From the NCBI RefSeq assembly GCF_002128405.1, contig NZ_NETJ01000003.1, forward strand, positions 248,001-312,000: DNA of 64,000 nucleotides. The letters are read 5' to 3'. The position numbers were made by a program, and so were the translations under genes. Shown piece after piece: positions 26,503 through 35,272 of the stretch. The stretch's first letter is position 1, and the number at the start of each line of letters is the position of its first letter. This DNA comes from Gottfriedia solisilvae (GTDB lineage Bacteria > Bacillota > Bacilli > Bacillales > Bacillaceae_G). The notes below the pieces were generated by a model, which saw nothing but the letters and a program-made list of their open reading frames with translations, searched no databases and was not told where the DNA came from.

Positions 26503-26997
26503 ATGGGAATGAGTGCTAGTTTTTATAGAGTATCAAATAGTATGCTTCAAACAATTATGTCGAACATAGATGATATTGACGAAATACTGTATGAATCACA
26601 AGAGATTCAAGATACTGAGTTAGACATTGATAAATCTTGGCATGGGATCTATTTTCTACTTACTGGTGATGCAAGCTTTGAAACGGCAAATCAATCATTA
26701 GCTGGACAGGCTATCTTAGGTGGAGATGAAATAGGGGAAGAACAGGGGTATGGTCCATTACGATTTTTACCAGCAAGTAAAGTAATCGAAATTCACCGCG
26801 AATTATCAAGTATTTCAGTAAGTGAATTAGCTTCTAGATTTCATTTAGAAAAAATAAACAAAGAAGAAATTTATCCATCGGAAGGTAACTGGACTGAAGA
26901 GGATCGAGATTATTTAGTAGAGCATTATGCAGAATTAGTTAAATTTTATCAAATAGCAGCTAGTAATGAAGAGTCGATTCTACTTTTAATGCATTAA
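26503..26997 (+). CDS. DUF1877 family protein
   Basis: A DUF1877 (YfbM-type) protein of 164 residues. The start MGMSASFYRVS matches the usual MGM opening of the family. 'DIDKSWHGIYFLLTGD' (about residues 45-60) and 'GYGPLRFLPASKVIEIHREL' are the conserved blocks. The ATG at 26503 is eight bases after AGGGGG; an ATG at 26500 is also possible. The role is not known; some related genes sit in toxin-immunity clusters, but nothing here suggests that. Confidence 0.88.
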   Translation: MGMSASFYRVSNSMLQTIMSNIDDIDEILYESQEIQDTELDIDKSWHGIYFLLTGDASFETANQSLAGQAILGGDEIGEEQGYGPLRFLPASKVIEIHRELSSISVSELASRFHLEKINKEEIYPSEGNWTEEDRDYLVEHYAELVKFYQIAASNEESILLLMH

Positions 26998-27153
26998 TGA
27001 AGAGAAAAGTTTTGTTACTTGATTCTAGATAAGTCAGCCGGTGTTTACGATTTCATACTAAGGTCTGATTTTATTTAATGCGTAAGGTCATTATCTAATA
27101 AAGTATATATCCATAAAATAAGTGTATGAGAAATCTTATTTATGGAGGCTATA

Positions 27154-27873
27154 ATGAAAAAATCATTTTTTATTGCTGTTTTAGTGGGTGCGACAGTAGT
27201 TGTTACAACAGGTTGTAATATATTTACAAATGGAAAAGTAAAAGAAGAGTTAATCTCTATTGAAAAAGATAACGCAAAATCATTGGACGTTAAGGTGGAC
27301 TTAGGTGCAGGGGAGTTGAATGTTAAGAAAGGCGGAAATGAGTGGGTAGAAGGAATTGCCGAATATAGTCATAAACCGCTTAAGCCTGAAGTAACTTACA
27401 ATTTGAACGAATCCAAAGGTAAAGTGAAGATCGAACAAGGAAAACATAAATTGCCAAATATGAAGATTGGTAAATTTAAAAATGAATGGAACTTAACGCT
27501 CACGGATAAAATTCCTTTAGATTTAGACGTTAATGCAGGGGCTTCAAAAACAGATCTTGATTTGAAAGGATTGGATCTTAGCTCTTTAGATATTGAAAAT
27601 GGAGTGGGAGAACTTACAGTTGACTTAGGTGGAGACTGGAAGCATGGTTTTAATACAAAAATCGAAACGGGTGTTGGAAAAACAACAATTATTTTACCCT
27701 CAGATATCGGCGTGAAAATACACTCAGATAAAGGAATTGGAAAAGCAAACGTTGTCGATTTTATTTCCAAAGGCAATGGTGTTTATGTAAATGAAGCTTA
27801 TGAAAATGGTAAAGAAACGTTAAATGTTGATATGGATATGGGTGTAGGTGAAGTTTCATTTAAATTAGATTAA
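27154..27873 (+). CDS. Lipoprotein with Toast_rack/LiaF-like beta domain
   Basis: A 239-residue lipoprotein. The signal peptide ends in the lipobox 'VTTGCN' (Cys about residue 21). The rest is repeated short beta strands rich in Gly-Val-Gly: 'VDLGAGELNVKKGG', 'VNAGASKTDLDLKGLDLSS', 'GVGELTVDLGG', 'ETGVGKTTIILP', 'MDMGVGEVSFKLD'. This is the Toast_rack/DUF4097 adhesin-like solenoid also found in LiaF-type proteins. The ATG at 27154 has GGAGG six bases upstream. No partner kinase is adjacent. It is probably on the outer face of the membrane. Confidence 0.82.
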   Translation: MKKSFFIAVLVGATVVVTTGCNIFTNGKVKEELISIEKDNAKSLDVKVDLGAGELNVKKGGNEWVEGIAEYSHKPLKPEVTYNLNESKGKVKIEQGKHKLPNMKIGKFKNEWNLTLTDKIPLDLDVNAGASKTDLDLKGLDLSSLDIENGVGELTVDLGGDWKHGFNTKIETGVGKTTIILPSDIGVKIHSDKGIGKANVVDFISKGNGVYVNEAYENGKETLNVDMDMGVGEVSFKLD

Positions 27874-27888
27874 TAAAAAAATGTAAAG

Positions 27889-27920
27889 TGGGCTGTTTAT
27901 GTGAAAACAGTCCATTATTT
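27889..27920 (+). terminator. Weak rho-independent terminator
   Basis: TGGGCTGTTT/AAACAGTCCA stem (one G-U) and an AT-rich tail ATTATTTAT. Confidence 0.6.
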
Positions 27921-27943
27921 ATATTTGATGAAAAGGGGGGCTT

Positions 27944-28789
27944 ATGTTGCAAGCCAAAATCGATTCTGTTGTAAAATGTATGACATCAAATAATGACATG
28001 TCCAACATACAAAGTATCCAAACTGAACATCGATTCAAACTAGTAGAATTTTGGAATATTAAAGAAGGAAGTAAGGTGTTAGAAATAGGTTGTGGACAAG
28101 GGGATACAACGGCTGTATTAGCATATACTGTTGGCGAAAATGGTTTCGTTCATGGAATTGATAACGGGTCAAGGGATTATGGAAGTCCATCAACATTAGG
28201 GGAAGCAGCGGATCATTTACAGAATTCATCACTCGGAAGGCAGATTAAAATGGATTTTGAAGTTGACGTATTATCACCTCAATTTAATTTTCCAACAAAA
28301 GCATTTGATTATATTGTCTTGTCTCATTGTTCGTGGTACTTAAGTTCAACAGATGAATTAAATGACATTTTGAAAAAAATAAAAAAATGGGGAAAAAAAT
28401 TATGTTTTGCAGAGTGGGACACAAGAATAAGTGAAATTGAACAATACCCACATTTATTATCAATATTAATTCAAGCACAATATGAGTCTTTCAAGCAAAA
28501 TAGTGAATCAAATATACGAACACTGTTTACTCCAAACGATTTGAAAGCAATTACTGGATCAGCAGGATGGTCGGTCATTGATGAAATAACAATTAGTTCA
28601 CCTGATTTACAGGACGGTAAGTGGGAAGTGTATAAAACAATAGAAGACATCGACATAGAATTAAGTAAAATTAACGACATGCCTGCAAAATTTAAAGGGC
28701 TTATTCAATCCGAAATGAAAATGTTAGAAGAAAGTATAAAAACGAACGGGATTAAGCCGCTATCTATTTTCGCATTTGTAGCAGAGTAG
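27944..28789 (+). CDS. SAM-dependent class I methyltransferase
   Basis: A 281-residue Rossmann-fold methyltransferase. Motif I is 'VLEIGCGQGDTTAVLAYTVG' (about residues 46-65), with an acidic end of strand 2 in 'HGIDNGSRDYG' and motif IV near 'FDYIVLSHCSWYLSS'. The C-terminal half is an alpha/beta cap that could define the substrate, which I cannot name. AAAGGGGGG lies five bases before the ATG. It is a single gene ahead of a terminator. Confidence 0.85.
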   Translation: MLQAKIDSVVKCMTSNNDMSNIQSIQTEHRFKLVEFWNIKEGSKVLEIGCGQGDTTAVLAYTVGENGFVHGIDNGSRDYGSPSTLGEAADHLQNSSLGRQIKMDFEVDVLSPQFNFPTKAFDYIVLSHCSWYLSSTDELNDILKKIKKWGKKLCFAEWDTRISEIEQYPHLLSILIQAQYESFKQNSESNIRTLFTPNDLKAITGSAGWSVIDEITISSPDLQDGKWEVYKTIEDIDIELSKINDMPAKFKGLIQSEMKMLEESIKTNGIKPLSIFAFVAE

Positions 28790-28791
28790 GG

Positions 28792-28819
28792 AAAAAGCAT
28801 CTAATTATAGATGCTTTTT
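28792..28819. terminator. Bidirectional terminator
   Basis: AAAAAGCATCTA/TAGATGCTTTTT perfect stem with a four-base loop between convergent genes. Confidence 0.93.
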
Positions 28820-28822
28820 CAT

Positions 28823-29221
28823 TTAATACCTATAAGGATAATTTCTTTGATATACATAAGGGTTGTATGAATAATTCCTTTGATCTAGATAAGGATTGTA
28901 AGGATAATTTCTTGAATATATATATGGGAATGATGGAAAGTGATAAGGGAATAAGTGTACTTCTGTTACTTTTGACAAAGGAATCAAGACCCTATAATAA
29001 CGACGATATCTTGGGCCAAAAGTTTCGCCACCATTACGTGGTACTTCGTAGTCTGAATCTGGTGGTGCAGGTAGATCTTCTGGTGTAAGTAAGGTCGCAC
29101 TCTCGTTATCAGATTCTAATAAAATGCCCTCTAATAATGCTCGTTCTTCCGTTTGAAAAACTACATAACAGTCTTTATATGACTTGCATTTACCACTCAA
29201 ATACCTTATGTTTTCGCTCAT
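28823..29221 (-). CDS. Tyr-rich repeat protein, possible spore coat component
   Basis: A 132-residue soluble protein. The N-terminal ~85 residues form a domain with 'LLEGILLESDNESATLL' and a Pro-rich linker. The C-terminal ~30 residues are Tyr/Asn/Pro-rich repeats of about 11 residues ('RNYPYNPYLDQ', 'RNYSYNPYVYQ', 'RNYPYRY'). There is no signal peptide. GGAGGGG is five bases before the ATG. Tyr-rich tails of this kind occur in cross-linked spore coat proteins; that is inference, and I do not recognise the family. Confidence 0.65.
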   Translation of the reverse strand: MSENIRYLSGKCKSYKDCYVVFQTEERALLEGILLESDNESATLLTPEDLPAPPDSDYEVPRNGGETFGPRYRRYYRVLIPLSKVTEVHLFPYHFPSFPYIYSRNYPYNPYLDQRNYSYNPYVYQRNYPYRY

Positions 29222-29494
29222 GAAGCCCCTCCCATGATGTTATTCATTACTTAATGTATGAAAATAAAGAAGGGGCTAGAATATTGTCCAAAATAATTGA
29301 TTCATACGAACATGCTTCATAATAATCGAATGAGTTGTTTCGAAATTGTAAATTTTTATATTTTATAAAAAATAATTTAGTAAATGACGTGTAAGTTATC
29401 TATAATTTTAACTTAAGGATAAAATAATTTAAAAATGAATGAGTGAAAGAAATTTGTAAGAACACTAAATATAAAAATGGATTTAGGTGAGCGT

Positions 29495-30190
29495 ATGCAA
29501 GAAAAAATTTTAATTGTGGATGATGAAAAAAGTATTTTAGATCCATTATCATATGCCTTCAAAAGAGAAGGGTTTATCGTCGAGACTGCAGTTAATGGGA
29601 TCGATGCATTATCAAAAGTTCCTATATTCAAACCAGACATTATGATATCAGATATCATGATGCCAGAAATGAATGGTTTAGATTTATGTAAACAAATTGA
29701 AAATAAAGATGGAATGGGGATTATTTTACTGACTGCAAAAGATGATATTATTGATAGAGTTTTAGGGTTAGAATTTGGTGCTGACGATTATATAACAAAA
29801 CCGTTTGATATCAGGGAATTACTTGCAAGAACAAGGTCATTATTAAGGAGATTGAAAAAATCATCCCATATAGAAGAACAGAAAATTAAAGTAATCACAA
29901 TTCAAGAGCTTATGATCAATCTTGAACAAAGAAAAGTGAGTATCAGTGGAATTTCAATTGAATTAACTCCGAAAGAATTTGATTTATTAGCATTACTAGC
30001 TACAAATATAGAGCGTATTTTTCGACGTGATGATTTACTAGATTTAGTATGGGGAATTGAATACATTGGTGGTACACGAACTGTTGATATTCATATTCAA
30101 CGATTACGTAAGAAGCTTGGTAAGGAGCACCAACATTTCATTCAAACTGTATTTGGTATTGGTTATAAAATGTCAGGGGAAATAAAATGA
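29495..30190 (+). CDS. OmpR-family response regulator
   Basis: A two-component response regulator (231 aa). The receiver domain carries the acidic pair in 'LIVDDEKSIL', the phosphoryl Asp in 'MISDIMMPEMNG' (about residue 53), Thr in 'LLTAKDD' and Lys in 'YITKPFDIREL'. The winged-helix output domain is 'LTPKEFDLLALLATNIERIF' through 'GTRTVDIHIQRLRKKLG'. ATG 29495 is chosen by AGGTGAG upstream; an in-frame ATG at 29477 lies before it. It overlaps the kinase start by four bases. Confidence 0.93.
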   Translation: MQEKILIVDDEKSILDPLSYAFKREGFIVETAVNGIDALSKVPIFKPDIMISDIMMPEMNGLDLCKQIENKDGMGIILLTAKDDIIDRVLGLEFGADDYITKPFDIRELLARTRSLLRRLKKSSHIEEQKIKVITIQELMINLEQRKVSISGISIELTPKEFDLLALLATNIERIFRRDDLLDLVWGIEYIGGTRTVDIHIQRLRKKLGKEHQHFIQTVFGIGYKMSGEIK

Positions 30191-31650
30191 GGTCTAGTAT
30201 TAAAGTTAAATCAAGTTTATTTTTAGCCATTCTACTAATTGGTACTGTATTTGGACTAAGCTTACTTATACTACAAGGAATCCATGAAAATCAAAAAAAG
30301 CAAACAGAAGATATGCTAGCTCAGCAAAGTAAACTTGCAAACGTATATGTCAAACAAGTGTATCTTAGTCAAACTTCTGAAAATCCAAATGATTTTTTTA
30401 AACGTTACGGTTTTGAAATTGCTAGACAAATCGGGATAATCAGTAGTTTACATGTTACGATTTATAATATGTCTGGAAACATTGTTGGGGACTCACTACC
30501 CCTAGAGACTACAACAAATAAAGACATTGAAGATACACTTCAATATGGCTTAAAAGGCAAAACAGTATATCAGGAAGCTAATGAAATACTCAATTATTTC
30601 GCACCTATTTATAATACGAATAAACAGATTGGTGTTGTTCAATTTGACTATTCATTAACTAAGAATAATGAGTTTTATAATGAGATCATTAAGCTGTTTA
30701 TTAAAATTGGCATGATCATCATTTTCCTAAGTTTTATCATTGGATATTTTTTCTTCAATTCACTTGTTAATAATATATTAAAGCTTAGAAAAGTAACTGA
30801 GGAAATAAAATCTGGACAATATCCTAATCGTTCAATTTTAAATCGAAATGATGAGTTAGGTTATTTAAGCCAAGCAATTTATTTTATGAGTAATGAAATT
30901 CAAAAAAATATTAAGGGAATGCAACAAGAAAAAGATAATCTACAATTGGCAGTTGATAAACTGGAAATCTTAGAGCAACAGCAAAAACATTTTATTGGTT
31001 CAATTACTCATGAGTTTAAAACGCCTCTAACTGTCATTAGAGCTTACATTGATTTGTTGGATATGTATGCTGATGATCCCAAATTAATTGAAGAAGCAAA
31101 AGAAAATATTGGGAAGGAATCCCATCGCCTTTATGAAATGGTAGAGAAGATTTTAAAATTAGCTGAATTAGAAAAATATGATTTTGAATTAAATAAAGAA
31201 AGTATTGATGTAAAAGAGCTTTTAGAAGATTATTGTCAACGTATGAAAGGAAAAATCAAAAAATTCGGATTAACAATTCAAACTAGTTTTCTACCCGCTA
31301 TTATTAATATCGATAAAGAAAGTTTCACATTAATTTTTATGAATCTATTGGATAACGCAATTAAATATAACAAAACTAATGGTAACATCATCGTTTCAAA
31401 TGAAATTAAAAATAATCGTGTATTAATTAGTATTAGAGACACTGGGATTGGGATACCTACTAGTGTGATTGATAAAATTTTTGAACCATTTTATACAGTT
31501 AATAAAGACCGTTCACGCCTTTCAGGTGGTTCAGGATTAGGGCTAGCTTTAACGAAAGATTTGATTGAAAAACAAAATGGAACGATTACCGTTGAATCAC
31601 ATGAGGGAGTTGGCTCGAACTTTGTCATTTCATTTCCTAAAATAGATTAA
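30187..31650 (+). CDS. Sensor histidine kinase
   Basis: A membrane histidine kinase (487 aa). Two membrane helices (about residues 10-30 and 172-195) flank an extracytoplasmic sensor of about 140 residues. HAMP follows (about 195-250), then the phospho-acceptor H box 'GSITHEFKTPLTVIRAY' (His about 279). The ATPase has the N box 'MNLLDNAIKYN', G1 'DTGIGIP' and G2 'GSGLGLALT'. All motifs are intact. It is coupled to the regulator by an ATGA overlap. The ligand is unknown. Confidence 0.92.
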   Translation: MRSSIKVKSSLFLAILLIGTVFGLSLLILQGIHENQKKQTEDMLAQQSKLANVYVKQVYLSQTSENPNDFFKRYGFEIARQIGIISSLHVTIYNMSGNIVGDSLPLETTTNKDIEDTLQYGLKGKTVYQEANEILNYFAPIYNTNKQIGVVQFDYSLTKNNEFYNEIIKLFIKIGMIIIFLSFIIGYFFFNSLVNNILKLRKVTEEIKSGQYPNRSILNRNDELGYLSQAIYFMSNEIQKNIKGMQQEKDNLQLAVDKLEILEQQQKHFIGSITHEFKTPLTVIRAYIDLLDMYADDPKLIEEAKENIGKESHRLYEMVEKILKLAELEKYDFELNKESIDVKELLEDYCQRMKGKIKKFGLTIQTSFLPAIINIDKESFTLIFMNLLDNAIKYNKTNGNIIVSNEIKNNRVLISIRDTGIGIPTSVIDKIFEPFYTVNKDRSRLSGGSGLGLALTKDLIEKQNGTITVESHEGVGSNFVISFPKID

Positions 31651-31740
31651 CTAAATTTACAATTTGGAAACAACTAATGCCCTAAATTGAAACATCAAAT
31701 GCATATCATACAAATGGTAAGAGATAAGGAGAGTGGTAAG

Positions 31741-32787
31741 GTGGATATAAAAAAGTGGTATAGATTGATTTTGATCGCTGCATCTTGTTCTTTTATCTTA
31801 ACTAGTTGTGGATTGCAAAATGAGAATGATAATGTAGTCATTGAAAAGAAAAATAAAAAAATTACTGTACTTACCAAAAATGAAGAAGTTGTTACCAATG
31901 AACTTGCGTTAGAAAAAATAGACAGATATGAAGGTATTCGAGGAACGGATTGGCTTAACGAAGATTCAATCTTAATAGAACAAAAAAATACTCAAATGCC
32001 AAAAACCGCAATGACTGATGATGGACAGTACGATTATCATGTAAATTTATTTAGTTATGATTTAATGAGTAAAACAGCTAATGTAATATCTGGTGAAGAA
32101 AGTGGACAAATAGGTGCAACTATTTCGCCCGATAAAATGCATATATTTTATAAACAATCGATCGATGGAACCACTGGGACAGGATATATTATAAATCTCG
32201 AAAGTAAGAAAAAAGTAAAAGTAACTGATGTAGATAAAATCTTTGCATTTTCAACTGAGGGTAGATGGATCAACAATGAAACAATCATCTTTCCAACCAT
32301 TGACCAACAAATGTATAGTGCAGATGTTAATGGTGAAGTAACGAAAATAGATTCGAATAAAGATGTAATAAATGTCTTAAAAAAGAAATTTGGTGGATTA
32401 AGAGTTGAATGGGTTATACCGTCACCGAATCATAAGAAATTTGTCGTTGTAAGGAAAATATCTCAAACAAAAAGAGAACTACTTATTACGGATGTAAGTG
32501 GTAAAAAAACTGTTTCTTTAGCTAAAGGTACCCAAATATTTGGATCAAGCTGGTCTCCGAATTCAAAAACGATCGCATTTTCCGTTATTTCTGAAGATAA
32601 AGGGGAGCGGGGATTATTTGTTATAGATGTGAATACGAAGAAGATTACTCAACTCTCTACTGACTTAGACGAAATTTCAGGGCCAATAACTTGGAGTCCA
32701 TCAGGTAAGAAATTACTCGTCTCAAAAGTAATCACGAAAAATAATAAAAATGAATTTGTTGCGTATGTTTTATCTTTGAAAAATTAG
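31741..32787 (+). CDS. Lipoprotein with TolB/WD40-like propeller, linked to the two-component system
   Basis: A 348-residue lipoprotein: the signal peptide ends in lipobox 'LTSCG' (Cys about residue 23). The body shows TolB-like repeats: 'ATISPDKMHIFYKQS', 'VIPSPNHKKFVVVRK', 'SSWSPNSKTIAFSVIS', 'ITWSPSGKKLLVS'. The GTG at 31741 has AAGGAG nine bases upstream; the longer in-frame ORF start at 31687 has no site and would hide the signal peptide. It lies 90 bases after the kinase with no terminator, so it probably belongs to the same unit and may assist sensing. Confidence 0.82.
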   Translation: MDIKKWYRLILIAASCSFILTSCGLQNENDNVVIEKKNKKITVLTKNEEVVTNELALEKIDRYEGIRGTDWLNEDSILIEQKNTQMPKTAMTDDGQYDYHVNLFSYDLMSKTANVISGEESGQIGATISPDKMHIFYKQSIDGTTGTGYIINLESKKKVKVTDVDKIFAFSTEGRWINNETIIFPTIDQQMYSADVNGEVTKIDSNKDVINVLKKKFGGLRVEWVIPSPNHKKFVVVRKISQTKRELLITDVSGKKTVSLAKGTQIFGSSWSPNSKTIAFSVISEDKGERGLFVIDVNTKKITQLSTDLDEISGPITWSPSGKKLLVSKVITKNNKNEFVAYVLSLKN

Positions 32788-32806
32788 AATAACATTAGTT
32801 TCTAAT

Positions 32807-32841
32807 AAAGTGAGTGACAAATAGGCTCACTTTCTTTTTTT
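32807..32841 (+). terminator. Rho-independent terminator
   Basis: AAAGTGAG/CTCACTTT stem with an 11-base loop and T run, behind the lipoprotein gene. Confidence 0.85.
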
Positions 32842-32956
32842 TACAAAATTTTTAAAAGATGTTTTAATATAGTTAACACATTATTTAATTATTTAAAATA
32901 TTTTAAAAATATCCTACGGTGAAATTCTTTAATACTAGTATAAGGAGATTTATGAT

Positions 32957-34159
32957 ATGAGGAGCAAAAATAGCAATCCGAGGAGAAGCAAGAATAAAAA
33001 ATTTGTAGTTTGGATGATGATTTTAGCTCTATTTGGATGTATTACGATTATTAGTCATTATGTATATTCAACCATAGTAAATCACCATGAGAGTCTTACA
33101 GAAAATAAAGAAGATATAAAATCAAGTGAAGATAAAAGTCCTGTAAAAAAACCAGAAAATAAATCAGATGACAAACCAATTGTTAAACCGCCAGTAAAGA
33201 AACCAGAAGTAAAACCAGTGACAGAAACAACAATAAAAGTAAGTGCAGCCGGTGATTTTACAATTGGAACAGATGAAAATTTTTATTTTACTGGTTCATT
33301 TGTGGACGAGGCTAATAAGCATGGCTTAGACCATTTTGTTAAAAGATTGGATAATATTTTTAAACAAGATGATTTTACGACGGTCAATTTAGAAACAGCA
33401 CTTACAAAAGCAACAAAGAAAGCAGTGAAAAAGTTCCGTTTTAAGGGGGACCCTTCATACGCGAAAATATTGACTTTTGGAGGAATTGAAGCTGTCAATC
33501 TAGCAAATAACCATAGTCACGATTATTTGCAAAAAGGTTATGAAGATACAATTAATTCATTACAAAAGCAGAAGATTGGTTATTTTGGTTACAATGATTC
33601 GTATGTAACAACTGTAAAAGGAATAAAAATTGGAGCACTCGGTTATGAAGGATGGAATGATTCACCTGAGTTGCGAGTTAAAATAAACAATGACATACAA
33701 CGATTGCGGAAAGCTGGAGCCAAGATTGTACTCATTAACTTCCATTGGGGGATTGAAAGAGTATATGTTCCAAATCAAACGCAGAAAAATTTAGCCCATT
33801 ATGCAATTGATCATGGTGCAGATCTAATTGTTGGTCATCATCCTCATGTAGTTCAAGGAATTGAAGAGTATAAAGGAAAATTCATAGCCTATAGTTTAGG
33901 AAATTTTATGTTTGGTGGGAATAAAAATCCAAGTGATAAAGATACATTCGTTTTCCAACAAACATTCCATTTCAAAAATAACACTTTAACAAATCAAAAA
34001 CAGATTAAAGTAGTACCATTTTCAGTTTCATCTGTTTCTTACCGAAATAATTATCAACCAATGTTATTAAAAGGGTCAGAAGCAAAAAGAGTTAAAAATA
34101 AGATCATTCAAGTGTCAAATAAAATTAACGGGTCTGCTTGGACAAAATATGAAAAATAA
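32957..34159 (+). CDS. CapA/PgsA-like membrane metallophosphatase-fold protein
   Basis: A 400-residue protein with one N-terminal membrane helix (about residues 18-40) and an extracytoplasmic Lys/Pro-rich linker (about 50-95, with KKPEVKP-type repeats). A CapA domain follows. CapA motifs are complete: 'AAGDFTIG', 'VNLETALT', 'VNLANNHSHDY', 'NFHWGIER', 'IVGHHPHVVQ', 'YSLGNFMFGG'. Family members take part in poly-gamma-glutamate export or wall polymer metabolism. No pgsB/C neighbours exist, so poly-glutamate synthesis is not implied. GGAGAT lies before the ATG. Confidence 0.88.
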   Translation: MRSKNSNPRRSKNKKFVVWMMILALFGCITIISHYVYSTIVNHHESLTENKEDIKSSEDKSPVKKPENKSDDKPIVKPPVKKPEVKPVTETTIKVSAAGDFTIGTDENFYFTGSFVDEANKHGLDHFVKRLDNIFKQDDFTTVNLETALTKATKKAVKKFRFKGDPSYAKILTFGGIEAVNLANNHSHDYLQKGYEDTINSLQKQKIGYFGYNDSYVTTVKGIKIGALGYEGWNDSPELRVKINNDIQRLRKAGAKIVLINFHWGIERVYVPNQTQKNLAHYAIDHGADLIVGHHPHVVQGIEEYKGKFIAYSLGNFMFGGNKNPSDKDTFVFQQTFHFKNNTLTNQKQIKVVPFSVSSVSYRNNYQPMLLKGSEAKRVKNKIIQVSNKINGSAWTKYEK

Positions 34160-34162
34160 TAA

Positions 34163-34195
34163 AAAAGCATTTCTTCTTGGGAGGAATGCTTTTCT
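34163..34195 (+). terminator. Rho-independent terminator
   Basis: AAAAGCATTTCTTC pairs with GAGGAATGCTTTT, T-rich tail. Confidence 0.85.
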
Positions 34196-34810
34196 TTATT
34201 TTACACTGTAAATTTATAGAGTGATTTTTAAAAGTCTGCTTTGTGTAAACTTTGTTTTTAAATAAGGTCAATTATGGTTTTGTTTTTTTAGCAGTAGTCT
34301 TGTGTGTATTATATTAACACTCTTCTTCATTAATATTCACTTCTAAAAGATTTGTATTTTTGTTCTTTAAAAAGACACTGAAGATACAGGGTATGATTGG
34401 AGCGGAAGGTACTCGACTCCTGTGGGAGTTGCGGGACAGGTAAGACCCCGGAGGCGCGCCGAGGAGGCTCACCGCACGCCCCACGGAAAGCGAGGTATCC
34501 TAAGAGTGGAAATCGATGAGTGTCCCACACATTGAGATTCGAATATTACAAAACTGTTTTATTTAGCCCGTTCTTAAAGACTATGAGTGTATATCAATAG
34601 ATTATCATGTGACGAAAGATATAGTTTTAACTGTTTCTTAAATGGGTTAATTTGTATTTACAAAATAAAGATTAGTAGTAGAAGTAGGTATTCTTTCTTA
34701 AAAATGTATTGCATCTTATTTTAAGAAGGATTTTGGTAAATTTATAGAGAATCAAAGTTATTACCAGTAAAGGTTAGAGGATTACCAAATAAAATATAGG
34801 AGGAATAAGA
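34196..34810. other. Gene-free stretch around repeat copy 2
   Basis: No supported gene. It holds the dispersed repeat at 34396-34515; the remainder is AT-rich with no clear hairpin. Frames across the repeat have no ribosome site. Confidence 0.6.
34396..34515 (+). repeat. Dispersed structured repeat, copy 2
   Basis: About 120 bases, GC-rich. The left arm has GGAGCGGAAGGTACTCGACTCC; the centre has GGGAGTTGCGGGACAGGTAAGACCCCGGAGGCGCGCC in register with copies 1 and 3; the right arm has CGCACGCCCCACGGAAAGCGAG then GTATCC. GGTAC on the left pairs with GTATCC on the right with one bulged base. It sits between the CapA-like gene and a small membrane protein gene. (Segments given here are shared landmarks, listed by position: left arm 34396-34425, right arm 34471-34515.). 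Confidence 0.92.
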
Positions 34811-35101
34811 ATGGATTTACAATTTATTGCTTTCCTTAGTTTTATTTTCGTATCACTTATTTTATCAGTTTGGTTAGAGGTCAAAATGCAAAAGAATACA
34901 AATAGTATTTTGGCAACTATGTCGATTGCATTTAATATCAATTTACTTGTACTAGGTAGTGGGAGTATATGGTTATTATTAAATGCAGATTATGGCTTTA
35001 ATATTTTTTCAGGTGTATATACATTAATCGTTGCTTTCATTGGTATTTTCTTGATTAATATTTTGGTTATGTTTTTCTTAAGACAACGGACTGTTGAATA
35101 A
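34811..35101 (+). CDS. Small membrane protein, three helices
   Basis: A 96-residue membrane protein with hydrophobic segments near residues 4-24, 35-58 and 66-90 and almost no soluble part; it ends 'FFLRQRTVE'. GGAGG is followed at seven bases by the ATG. I do not recognise the family. It is flanked by the repeat region and by a terminator, so it is a single gene. Function is unknown. Confidence 0.72.
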   Translation: MDLQFIAFLSFIFVSLILSVWLEVKMQKNTNSILATMSIAFNINLLVLGSGSIWLLLNADYGFNIFSGVYTLIVAFIGIFLINILVMFFLRQRTVE

Positions 35102-35126
35102 ACTCTACTTTTATAGAAATTGGATG

Positions 35127-35161
35127 AGCATTACTTCTTTTAAAGGAGTAATGCTTTTTAC
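35127..35161 (+). terminator. Rho-independent terminator
   Basis: AGCATTACTTC/GGAGTAATGCT stem with T run. Confidence 0.85.
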
Positions 35162-35272
35162 TTGGCTGTTTTCGTACCCAATCTATTAGAATAGAGACTT
35201 TTAATTTGGTTAAAGAGGAATTCGGATATAGTACATAGAAATTACTTAAATTGTTATAACGGAGGGATTTTT

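Noticed and set aside
34330-34530. - strand open frame over repeat copy 2
   Set aside because: A repeat-derived frame without translation signals. A similar one at 62126-62374 is rejected for the same reason.
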